Under the pieces are notes generated by a model. The model saw nothing but the letters and a program-made list of their open reading frames with translations, had not been told where the DNA came from and did no database searches. Shown here piece by piece: positions 1-6,642 of a DNA stretch of 13,745 nucleotides (the first letter of the stretch is position 1; every line of letters starts with the position of its first letter). The DNA comes from Deltaproteobacteria bacterium (GTDB taxonomy: Bacteria > Desulfobacterota > Dissulfuribacteria > Dissulfuribacterales > UBA3076): the NCBI GenBank assembly GCA_030605675.1, contig JAUWHV010000056.1, positions 1-13,745 on the forward strand, written 5' to 3'. The position numbers and the translations under genes were made by a program.

Positions 1-3
1 ACA

Positions 4-840
4 CTACTTAGGATATGCCTTATATGGGAAACCGCCTGCTGATTTTTCCATGCCTGTGACCATCATCCGGAATATTGAGAAAGGCATGCCCAGTCCCAGA
101 AGGTCACCTCCCCATCCGCCGAGCGCCCTTGCTCCGAGACAGAAGAAAGATCCATTCAGTTTCTGCTTTAGAAATGGAAAGGCGGTCATGTCTGCGCATA
201 CGGCCCTGATCCCGATGGTGCTCATTTCAAAGCGATTGCCGGTAAGGAAATTATAGCCCTGGATCACAATCAGTGCCTGTTTTGGCTTTACTGCCAGAAT
301 CACCACATCAGGTGCAATACTCAATTTTTCAGCCGGGTAAGCCATTGCGGCATCCATAATAGGCGGCTGAATCCCCGTCATGCCGGAGACGGCTTTTAAT
401 GACGCACCCAGTGTCTCATACCGACCTGTATCCTTTTTGCCAAAGAGTGCGAATTGTATGTTGTTTGTGTCCTTGCATGCATAGACTAGCCCATTTGTAA
501 AGTCTGCAGGCGAAGCGGGCTTATCCATTAAGCCGGTATATTTCCGCCTACCCTCCAGCGGTTCTGTCTGATACTGGTCAACAAGACCGAGGGCAATGGC
601 AGCGGCAGTACAGCCGACATTATTTTTATTGATCACCACTACCTCGTCTTCAGTAACAGCGATCCTGACTGCCCCGCACCAGGGAGTTCCCTGGTATTCT
701 TCAGGTGGACATGTACCCTCCGGTACCGCCTGGCCTTTTAGGATCAGTTTTACCCCTGCCGGTGGAATCATTGTCTCCGGCTCTCCAAACACCTCCATGT
801 ATCTTCTGCTGGCTTCTTCAAAGTTCATATCTCTACTCAT
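4..840 (-). CDS. DUF169 family protein (COG2043-like)
   Basis: A complete 278-residue protein. The fold family is recognised from the layout typical of DUF169: an N-terminal stretch leading to 'PPAGVKLI', a CGAVRIA segment around residues 55-61, a Cys-containing NNVGCTAAAIALGL stretch (71-85) and the late 'PDVVILAVKPKQALIVIQGY' segment (177-196). Six cysteines (44, 55, 77, 122, 215, 234) are scattered through it, which would suit a metal or cofactor site, but no ligand set is established. There is no signal peptide or membrane segment, so it is probably cytoplasmic. The family has no firmly assigned reaction; it is common in anaerobes. The first ATG (838-840) has only a weak A-rich upstream signal, and the Met at residue 5 is an equally possible start. 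It is transcribed away from the OmpA gene, across a 520-base spacer. The family call is fairly sure; the function is unknown. Confidence 0.82.
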   Translation of the reverse strand: MSRDMNFEEASRRYMEVFGEPETMIPPAGVKLILKGQAVPEGTCPPEEYQGTPWCGAVRIAVTEDEVVVINKNNVGCTAAAIALGLVDQYQTEPLEGRRKYTGLMDKPASPADFTNGLVYACKDTNNIQFALFGKKDTGRYETLGASLKAVSGMTGIQPPIMDAAMAYPAEKLSIAPDVVILAVKPKQALIVIQGYNFLTGNRFEMSTIGIRAVCADMTAFPFLKQKLNGSFFCLGARALGGWGGDLLGLGMPFSIFRMMVTGMEKSAGGFPYKAYPK

Positions 841-920
841 TTTTTTCAGATTCTAAATAAGCACTGCTACTCCCGTATCGGTTTCTTAGAAAATTCTCTG
901 AAATATTTCTCCCTTCGTAA

Positions 921-1120
921 CTATTCAGGTGGATAGGCTGAAGGTAGAAGGCTGAAGTAACCGCCCGCTTCGCTCAAGACGCAAAGGACGCAAAGAAATG
1001 ACCGGGATGAAAAAAAAGGCTTACCGCAGAGTTTAGAGGATTCATCTCTGTTCGATCGTTGTGAACTGCTTGAAATCCTTCAGCCTTCAGCCTTCAGCCT
1101 TCAACCTTCAACCTGAATGG
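921..1120. repeat. Inverted pair of heptamer-repeat arms in a 200-bp element
   Basis: The left arm (921-958) is read as attcaggt followed by period-7 aaggctg-type units. The right arm (1078-1120) carries period-7 cttcagc units ending in acctgaatgg. The right arm is an imperfect reverse complement of the left one, including the shared attcagg/cctgaat tip. The ~120-bp core between them holds a perfect 9-bp tandem duplication, gacgcaaag at 978-986 and 987-995, and no open reading frame of note. With the other heptamer arms in this window it suggests a small non-autonomous palindromic element. The 841-1233 stretch otherwise shows no gene. Confidence 0.7.
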
Positions 1121-1233
1121 TTATCTCCCTTCATGGGCAAGAAAAATGCCGGTCTGTGTATGTCTGTTTTGTGGAATGCGTAGCATATTCCTCCGGGGTG
1201 GTAAAAAATCAGAAATATATTACTAATGATATA

Positions 1234-1263
1234 TTGACATATGAGGCTTAGTGTATCTAAAAT
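1234..1263 (+). promoter_or_regulatory. Sigma70-type promoter for the OmpA-lipoprotein gene
   Basis: A perfect TTGACA box at 1234-1239 is followed after 18 bases by TAAAAT (1258-1263, five of six matches to TATAAT). Transcription would begin near 1270, about 90 bases before the lipoprotein ATG at 1361. Its position also argues against the in-frame ATG at 1241, which falls between the two promoter boxes. Confidence 0.6.
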
Positions 1264-1360
1264 AGAATCTAATCCATTTTTTCATCACCCGACTACAATG
1301 CCCGCACGTGGGCGCAATGAAGCACAGAAATCCGAAATATTCATTAAGAGAGGAGGCAGT

Positions 1361-2053
1361 ATGGTAAAGTACTTGCGAATTGGTCTGATTTTATTGTGTG
1401 CGGTGTCTCTCGTTTCCGGGTGCGCAAACATGACGGCCCGCCAGAAAGGATTCATGAAGGGAGCTGCCGCAGGGGCTGCAATTTGCGGCGGAACCGCAGC
1501 TTACATAGGACACCAGAATGACAGCAACCCTGACAGAGCAGCATTAACAGGGGCCATTGCCTGCGGACTTGTAGGCGGAGCAATCGGCGCGATATTGGCT
1601 AAGGAGGATGTTGTAGTTCCACCGGAGCCGGTTGTTGAGCCCATACCTGAGCCGGAACCCGAGCCCGCAATTGTAGAAGAGGTTGTAGAAGAGGTTGTCG
1701 TTGTCGAGGTTCGAGAGAAGATAGTTCTACGTGGAATCAATTTCGACTTTGACAAGTCGGACATTAAGCCTGAATTTGTGCCGGTCCTTGATGAAGCAGT
1801 TGTGATATTAAAGAAACATACTGATATAAATGTAATTGTTGAGGGGCATACTGATTGGACAGGGACGGAGAAATATAACATGGGTCTGTCTGAGCGCAGA
1901 GCAGCCTCTGTATGTACTTATCTGGCCGACAAGGGAATCTCTCAAAACAGTCTGGAGACTGTAGGTTACGGCGAGGCCAACCCAATAGCTGACAATCATA
2001 CACGGGAAGGCCGAAGTATGAACCGGCGCGTGGTGTTCAAGATACTGAACTAG
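1361..2053 (+). CDS. OmpA-family outer-membrane lipoprotein (Pal-like)
   Basis: A 230-residue lipoprotein. The start at 1361 is chosen because a strong Shine-Dalgarno (gaggagg) sits just upstream and because it opens directly into a lipoprotein signal peptide with lipobox LVSGC (residues 17-21, lipidated Cys21); the longer frame from 1241 would be read from inside the promoter. Residues 30-80 form a glycine-zipper-like hydrophobic region (GAAAGAA, GLVGGAIGAILA). A Pro/Glu and Val/Glu-rich spacer (84-118) follows, long enough to cross part of the periplasm. Residues 120-230 are an OmpA C-terminal domain: FDFDKSDI, EGHTDWTGTEKYN, LSERRAASV and NRRVVFKI supply the expected peptidoglycan-binding pattern. 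It probably anchors the outer membrane to diaminopimelate peptidoglycan. A secreted small protein follows 12 bases later, probably co-transcribed. The family is certain; the exact role is inferred. Confidence 0.92.
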   Translation: MVKYLRIGLILLCAVSLVSGCANMTARQKGFMKGAAAGAAICGGTAAYIGHQNDSNPDRAALTGAIACGLVGGAIGAILAKEDVVVPPEPVVEPIPEPEPEPAIVEEVVEEVVVVEVREKIVLRGINFDFDKSDIKPEFVPVLDEAVVILKKHTDINVIVEGHTDWTGTEKYNMGLSERRAASVCTYLADKGISQNSLETVGYGEANPIADNHTREGRSMNRRVVFKILN

Positions 2054-2065
2054 GCGTTTATATCC

Positions 2066-2500
2066 ATGGGAAATCGACATCCAGTTGAGCCTATTTTGCT
2101 TTCAGTGGTACTGGCCCTGGCCCTGACACTGTCAGGGCCTTCTACCGCCATAGCGGATTCCGGGAAACCAGGGGCTCAAAAAAGTTTTAAGCAGTTCGTC
2201 AATGTCTGGATGTCCAAATTAGACAGGATCGGCAAAATGAATATTCGGGGCCTTGATATTATGCCACGTGATCAAGGCTTTGTTGGTCGATATGTGTGCT
2301 ACGGGCCGGAGTGTGAATTTTCCATCAAAGAAACAGGCTCTCCTGAGACCCCCTTTGTCGGAATCTTACGTTACTCGGAAAAGCATTTTTTAAAAAAAGG
2401 TGAAACCCGGCAAAAGACCTTTCAAAATCCCGGGATGTTGACTAGAAGGATTCCTGTTACCGAGATCTTCCGTTTTACCCGCGGCAAGTGGGTGTATTGA
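2066..2500 (+). CDS. Small secreted protein of unknown function
   Basis: A 144-residue protein that I do not recognise. The N terminus has a Sec signal peptide: hydrophobic residues 10-24 followed by an AIA motif (28-30), with cleavage predicted after Ala30. The mature part is basic, with a conserved-looking core RYVCYGPECEFSIKET (75-90) containing two cysteines five residues apart that could form a disulfide or bind a metal. It ends in RFTRGKWVY. It starts 12 bases after the OmpA-family lipoprotein stop, with only a weak ribosome site (aggcg), so it is probably translated from the same transcript and may act in the same envelope compartment. It converges on bioB, 31 bases away; no clear terminator hairpin is visible between them. 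It is a credible gene because of its length, signal peptide and tight spacing. Confidence 0.72.
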   Translation: MGNRHPVEPILLSVVLALALTLSGPSTAIADSGKPGAQKSFKQFVNVWMSKLDRIGKMNIRGLDIMPRDQGFVGRYVCYGPECEFSIKETGSPETPFVGILRYSEKHFLKKGETRQKTFQNPGMLTRRIPVTEIFRFTRGKWVY

Positions 2501-2531
2501 TATTTCTCCATTCTATCACCACTCTGCCCGG

Positions 2532-3458
2532 TTAGCCTCTTTGCCATAGCTTTTTTACCTCTCCGACCAGCCTGAGATCAACATCCAAGGCCCTGCCGGC
2601 TACTGTGAGATATCCGCCTATCAGCATGGCATCCGCCCCCGCCCAAAAAGCAAGGCCCTGGAAATCCTTTAATGCTGATTCCCTCCCCCCTGCAATACGT
2701 ATGGCTTTCTCCGGAAAAATCAATCTGAATATCGCTATGGTCCGCAGTATCTCCTCCACTGACAGTGGGGCCTGTGAAGCCAGAGGGGTGCCTGGAATCG
2801 GGACCAGAATATTTAAGGGGACAGAATCCACCCCAAGGCCGGCCAGGGTAAGGGCCATTGAAACCCTGTCCTCAGCGGACTCCCCAATGCCTATGATCCC
2901 GCCTGAGCAGACCTCAAGTCCAACATCCTTTGCTGTATGGATAGTGGAGATACGATCTTTGAAGCTATGGGTGGTAATTACTTTTGGAAAGAATGCCTCT
3001 GAAGTCTCAATATTGTGGTGATAACGGCTGAGACCGGCTGACTTCAAAGTTTCAAGCGCCTCAGAGTCCAAAATGCCAAAAGATGCGCAAACACTTATTC
3101 CTACACCGGTCCTTATTTGCTCTATTCCTACTGCCACCTCATCCACTTCAGACCTGGAAAGACTCCGGCCGCTGGTCACAAGGCTGAATCTGGCAGCACC
3201 TGCATCCTTGGCTTTTGCTGCCGCTTCCAGAATTTCATCAGTCGATTTGAGGGAGAAAACAGGACCCCCTGTTCTGTACCTGGAGGACTGGGCACAAAAT
3301 GCACAGTCTTCAGTACACCTTCCGGACTTTACGTTCATTATGGTGCACAAAGAAAAGCTGTCACCCCTAGCCCTCAGCTTTGCATCCCTGGCCAAGGTCA
3401 TCAGCTCAGACAATGGGAGCTTCAACAAATCATTGATTTTATGGCGTCCTTCATTCAC
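2532..3458 (-). CDS. bioB: Biotin synthase BioB (radical SAM)
   Basis: BioB inserts sulfur into dethiobiotin, the last step of biotin synthesis. The 308-residue protein has the radical-SAM cysteines C48, C52 and C55 (CTEDCAFC), the YHHNIETSE substrate motif (146-154), VCSGGIIGIGE (183-193) and IRIAGGRE (253-260). By alignment with E. coli numbering, the ligands of the auxiliary [2Fe-2S] cluster correspond to C124, C184 and R254, but the position of Cys97 is Ser92 (FSLVTSG). The start is GTG at 3456-3458 with no clear Shine-Dalgarno; no in-frame ATG lies upstream, and the first codons fall inside a dispersed repeat (3443-3548). It is last in a peptidase-bioA-bioB operon, 116 bases after bioA, a gap filled by inverted heptamer repeats that may affect read-through. 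bioF and bioD are not in the window. Identity is very secure. Confidence 0.95.
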   Translation of the reverse strand: MNEGRHKINDLLKLPLSELMTLARDAKLRARGDSFSLCTIMNVKSGRCTEDCAFCAQSSRYRTGGPVFSLKSTDEILEAAAKAKDAGAARFSLVTSGRSLSRSEVDEVAVGIEQIRTGVGISVCASFGILDSEALETLKSAGLSRYHHNIETSEAFFPKVITTHSFKDRISTIHTAKDVGLEVCSGGIIGIGESAEDRVSMALTLAGLGVDSVPLNILVPIPGTPLASQAPLSVEEILRTIAIFRLIFPEKAIRIAGGRESALKDFQGLAFWAGADAMLIGGYLTVAGRALDVDLRLVGEVKKLWQRG

Positions 3459-3548
3459 CAGTTTACACTTTTTTCGAAAAAGCGTGCATTATCGAATTGA
3501 ATGCCAATGTCGAAATTGGAAATTGGAAATTAGGTAACGCATTTACAT
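3443..3548 (-). repeat. Leader repeat copy A (upstream of and into bioB)
   Basis: A 106-bp sequence that recurs inverted at 6470-6589 and in part at 11595-11626. It includes an A/T palindrome-like segment (gctttttcgaaaaa, 3471-3485 on the other strand), the tgtaaac block, and three ggaaatt heptamers. Outside the heptamers it differs from copy B at seven positions, all of them transitions; within the heptamer tract copy B has exactly two more units, which accounts for the 14-bp length difference. The GTG start and first codons of bioB lie inside this repeat. A gataat hexamer conserved in both copies might be a -10 box, but no good -35 is spaced correctly. Confidence 0.85.
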
Positions 3549-3590
3549 CTTTGTGTCTTTCCCAATTTCAAATTTCAAATTTCAAATTTC
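3512..3590. repeat. Facing heptamer-repeat arms between bioA and bioB
   Basis: Three ggaaatt-type heptamers (3512-3533) face four aatttca heptamers (3563-3590), with about 30 bases between them. In the bioA-bioB transcript the arms could pair into a long AT-rich stem. The stop codon and last four sense codons of bioA lie in the second arm. Confidence 0.8.
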
Positions 3591-4966
3591 ACTGCCGAAA
3601 TAACCTCAAAACTCCGATCGAGGATATCTTCTATCTGATCTATTGTTACCGAAAGAGGAAGGAAAAGATAAACTATATCACCTAATGGCCGAAGTATCAG
3701 TCCTTTTTTTAATCCCTCTTTGTAAATTATCCACCCCACCCTTTTCTCTGATGGAAATGCGGTCCTGGTCTTTCGGTCCATGACCAGTTCGAGAGCTGCC
3801 ACCATGCCGATCCCCCTGACGTCTCCTACCCAAGGCAGCTCTCCAAACCTTTTTATGCCGGACTGGAGGGCACTGATTTTGTCCTGCAACCCATCCAGCA
3901 CATTCTCTTGCTCAAATATCTCCAGAGAGGCCAGGGCTGCTGCAGATGCCAGGGGATTGCCCGTGAAGGTATGGCCATGAAAGAATGTCCTGCCCTCTTT
4001 GTAGTCGGCATAAAAGGCATTATATACATCGTCAGTGGTTATGGTGGCTGCCATAGGCATATATCCGGCAGTCAGTCCCTTTGAAAGACATAGAAAATCA
4101 GGGCTTATTCCAACGTATTCAAGGGCAAACATGCGCCCGGTCCGCCCAAAGCCAGTGGCAACTTCGTCCAGGATCAAATGGACCCGGTGGTGAGAGACAA
4201 GCTCTGCCAGCCTTTTCAGATATTCCACAGGATATACTATCATCCCGCCCGCTGCCTGAAGCAGAGGCTCAAGTATGATTCCTGCTATCTCATCGCCCTT
4301 GTCAGCAAGCAATTTCTCAAGCGGACCCAGGCATTCAAGGGAACAATTTGGTGATTTGGTGATTTGGTTATTTGGTGATTGACCGGGTGGTCGGTTACCA
4401 TATGGACAGCGATAACAATAGGGAGATGGTATCCTGTAGGAATCAAAGGTGAGGGCATCAAAAGGTCCCTTGAACTTAGGGACCCCGCCCAGGCTCATGG
4501 CACCGATAGTATCACCGTGATATCCCCTTTCAAGTGAAACAAAACTTTTCCTCCCGGTCTCACCCATATGCTTCCAGTATTGAAAGGACATCTTTATTGC
4601 CACTTCACAGGCAGTGGAACCGTTGTCTGAATAAAAAACCCTCCTTAGTCCATCCGGGGTCAAGGAGACAAGTTTTTCTGCCAGGCGGATGGCTCCCTCA
4701 TGGGTAGTGCTTGCAAAGTGCACGTGTTCCAGTCTGTCCATCTGATCCCTGACAGCCGCCTTGATCCTGGGATGATTGTGACCGTGAAGTATGCACCACC
4801 ATGAGGATATGGTGTCATAGTAGTGTCGTCCCTGGGCATCAAATAAAAATACCCCATCAGCTCGATCCACAAACAGGGGATTATCCTTCTCAAAATCCTT
4901 CATCTGTGTATATGGGTGCCAGACGTATCTGCGATCAAGCTCCAGCAAGTCAACTTTGGAGGTCAT
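3575..4966 (-). CDS. bioA: Adenosylmethionine-8-amino-7-oxononanoate transaminase BioA
   Basis: BioA is the PLP-dependent aminotransferase that makes 7,8-diaminopelargonate from KAPA with SAM as amino donor. The 463-residue protein shows the family hallmarks: VWHPYTQM (15-22), SSWW (54-57), SDNGSTACEVAIK (113-125), ERGYHGDT (146-153), LDEVATGFGRTG (266-277), the Schiff-base lysine K296 in CLSKG, and GHTFTGNPLA (331-340). Two oddities stand out. Residues about 195-207 (GQSPNNQITKSPN) are an in-frame insertion coded by octamer repeats, in a loop that is usually short between CPYG and the following Cys. The C-terminal KFEI and stop codon are read from heptamer repeats, so the original end has been replaced or extended. 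Its start overlaps the upstream peptidase gene by 17 bases, suggesting translational coupling; bioB follows. Identity is secure, and activity is likely since all catalytic motifs are intact. Confidence 0.95.
   Translation of the reverse strand: MTSKVDLLELDRRYVWHPYTQMKDFEKDNPLFVDRADGVFLFDAQGRHYYDTISSWWCILHGHNHPRIKAAVRDQMDRLEHVHFASTTHEGAIRLAEKLVSLTPDGLRRVFYSDNGSTACEVAIKMSFQYWKHMGETGRKSFVSLERGYHGDTIGAMSLGGVPKFKGPFDALTFDSYRIPSPYCYRCPYGNRPPGQSPNNQITKSPNCSLECLGPLEKLLADKGDEIAGIILEPLLQAAGGMIVYPVEYLKRLAELVSHHRVHLILDEVATGFGRTGRMFALEYVGISPDFLCLSKGLTAGYMPMAATITTDDVYNAFYADYKEGRTFFHGHTFTGNPLASAAALASLEIFEQENVLDGLQDKISALQSGIKRFGELPWVGDVRGIGMVAALELVMDRKTRTAFPSEKRVGWIIYKEGLKKGLILRPLGDIVYLFLPLSVTIDQIEDILDRSFEVISAVKFEI
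4344..4381 (-). repeat. In-frame octamer repeat inserted in bioA
   Basis: Four tttggtga-type units (one reads tttggtta) run in tandem within the bioA coding sequence. On the coding strand they give SPN-N-QITKSPN, two near-repeats of the same peptide. The unit is 8 bp, so unit gain or loss would shift the frame unless three units change together. The pattern matches the intergenic heptamer/octamer repeats elsewhere in the window. Confidence 0.85.
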
Positions 4967-6431
4967 ATTGGTTTACCTTTATAAATGGCCCAAACTCCAA
5001 AGGCCTGTCCAGGGTCTCTTGAAGGAAGGCGGTGAGATCAAGCCGGTTTCCATTGTGCCACCAGCGACGGAGGATGCTGCCGGTCTCAGGATTCAGAATC
5101 CAATCCTCGCCTATGGCGCCGTTCAGGTATTCCAAAAGACAGGCAGCTCCAATAAAGGCCTGGAAGTAGTCCAGGGAGTAAAAGTCAGGCATGAGATCAA
5201 AGAGATAGGTCTCCGGATCATAGTAAAAGCAGGTCTCCCTTCCCATCACTTCCGAGTAAAGGGACTGGCCCTTTTTCAGACGGCCAAGGCGGAAGTTTTC
5301 TACCTCAATAACCAGTTTTGCAGCGTAACGGCGAGTCAAGGTGAGCAATTTCAGGGCATGGGCACGCGAGACGGTCTGAGCATTTTCAGCAGACAGCCCC
5401 AGGATCTCCTGAAGAAATCCCCTGGACATGCACATTCTCTGAAAAAGAAAGGCAAAGGCCTCTGATAGGGCCCCTGACTGAAAGAAGTCCTTTTCTTCAG
5501 GTGGTAGCGCCGGGTCTGTGTAGATGAAGCTCAGGGCATGACCCAACTCGTGGAAAAGTGATTCCATATCCAACCATCCCTGAAGGGGCCCTACAATGAC
5601 GTGCGCCTCTCCTGGTATATCCACGGGGATACAGTAGGACTGCCTTCCGGGTATGCCTTCCGAATGGATACGGAGAGCCGGATTCCCAACAAGGTCCATT
5701 CCCCATTTGCGGAAAAAGCTCATGATCTTGTCTATGCTGATTTCCTTGGGAAAGAGGTGGTCCAGATAACGAAGTCCTAAGAGGTAAATGGCATCAAAAC
5801 GGGAAGCGTCCTTCAGGGACAGGCCGGTAACCGTGTTTAGCCAAGGATCAACAAGACCTCTGTATGTCTCTCTGGTTTCACTGAGAAAGTCCTGGGCATG
5901 AGAACCCGACCCTGTCAGCGAGACGTCCCTTTTTTCTTCGCAAAAGGCTATATATTCAGGATAACCAAGGTCGTGCTCCAGCACATTTAAAAGGGCCTTC
6001 CACGAGGCATAACTGAAAGGAGCCAGAAAGGCGCAAATAGAGCGCGTTTCTTTGGCTAGTGTACTCCTGGCCCGGTTATCACCGGTTTTCTGGCACCATG
6101 TGATTACTTCGGTAAACGGGACATCCCGGGCATTCACCTTGGCCTTGGCTCCCCGCATCCATGTATTCAGCACGGCCTGAAACGGCTCTACCTTTGACCT
6201 GATAAAATAATCAACTGCCTGGAAGTAAGCCCGGCCGGCAAATCCCGCTGTACCAAAGGCGTGTTTTATTTCCTCAACGTCCGCTAAGTCCATGGGACCA
6301 GGAGGGTCATTCCGGGTCTGCTCTGATCCAAGATGGAGAGAAAGGTCACGCCTCCTTATTTCCTTGGTCATAGCCAGAAGCTTTTCCGTCCATTCACGGC
6401 AGACCTGGTTCTGAAGTTCTGAAGTGGTCAT
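4950..6431 (-). CDS. M3-like zinc metallopeptidase in the biotin operon
   Basis: A 493-residue cytoplasmic protein (no signal peptide) with a gluzincin active site: SLFHELGHALSF places zinc ligands H294 and H298 and catalytic E295, and GALSEAFAF supplies the likely third ligand E324, about 30 residues after the first His, as in family M3 (oligopeptidase F/thimet-type). The long helical N-terminal part and the C-terminal WWHNGNRLDL segment also fit M3 or M32-like clan MA peptidases. It is shorter than a typical oligoendopeptidase F (~600 residues). It is first in the minus-strand operon and overlaps bioA by 17 bases, so it is co-expressed with biotin synthesis genes. A role in biotin metabolism is not established; cleaving a biotinylated or pimeloyl-peptide substrate is only a guess. 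The start ATG has a weak gag signal. Family call is good; substrate unknown. Confidence 0.82.
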   Translation of the reverse strand: MTTSELQNQVCREWTEKLLAMTKEIRRRDLSLHLGSEQTRNDPPGPMDLADVEEIKHAFGTAGFAGRAYFQAVDYFIRSKVEPFQAVLNTWMRGAKAKVNARDVPFTEVITWCQKTGDNRARSTLAKETRSICAFLAPFSYASWKALLNVLEHDLGYPEYIAFCEEKRDVSLTGSGSHAQDFLSETRETYRGLVDPWLNTVTGLSLKDASRFDAIYLLGLRYLDHLFPKEISIDKIMSFFRKWGMDLVGNPALRIHSEGIPGRQSYCIPVDIPGEAHVIVGPLQGWLDMESLFHELGHALSFIYTDPALPPEEKDFFQSGALSEAFAFLFQRMCMSRGFLQEILGLSAENAQTVSRAHALKLLTLTRRYAAKLVIEVENFRLGRLKKGQSLYSEVMGRETCFYYDPETYLFDLMPDFYSLDYFQAFIGAACLLEYLNGAIGEDWILNPETGSILRRWWHNGNRLDLTAFLQETLDRPLEFGPFIKVNQYDLQS

Positions 6432-6469
6432 TTATGTCTCATTCATGATTCCGCTGAAAAACCCCAAAA

Positions 6470-6589
6470 ATGTAGATGCGTTACCTAATTTCTAATTTCT
6501 AATTTCTAATTTCCAGTTTCGACATCGGCATTCAATTTGATAATACACGCTTTTTCGAAAAAAGTGTAAACCGGTGAATGAAGGATGCC
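6470..6589 (+). repeat. Leader repeat copy B (upstream of the kinase-like gene)
   Basis: A 120-bp inverted partner of copy A (3443-3548). Reading toward the downstream gene both copies run: ttacctaatttc heptamers, the tcgacat and gataat conserved blocks, an AT-rich ctttttcgaaaaa segment, then gtgtaaac and gtgaatgaagga. It has five heptamer units against three in copy A. It lies in the divergent spacer between the peptidase-bioA-bioB operon and the kinase-like gene, so it is well placed to hold promoters for one or both sides, though no convincing consensus pair is visible. Confidence 0.85.
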
Positions 6590-6591
6590 TT

Positions 6592-6617
6592 TCAATTCCT
6601 CAATTCCTCAATTCCTA
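6592..6617 (+). repeat. Octamer tandem repeat in the kinase-like gene leader
   Basis: Three tandem copies of tcaattcc followed by a degenerate fourth, directly after leader repeat copy B and 26 bases before the start codon at 6643. It is separated from the ATG by an aagga ribosome site. Slippage here would change the leader length. Confidence 0.75.
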
Positions 6618-6642
6618 AATTATTTTTATTTAAGGAAAAATC

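Noticed and set aside
1241..1360. N-terminal extension of the OmpA-family lipoprotein from the ATG at 1241
   Set aside because: The extension overlaps a strong promoter, lacks a ribosome site and would bury the lipoprotein signal peptide 40 residues inside.
6562..6575. BirA-type operator half-site (tgtaaacc) in the leader repeats, suggesting biotin control
   Set aside because: The matching ggtttaca half is not found at the required spacing in any copy, and the repeat also precedes non-biotin genes.
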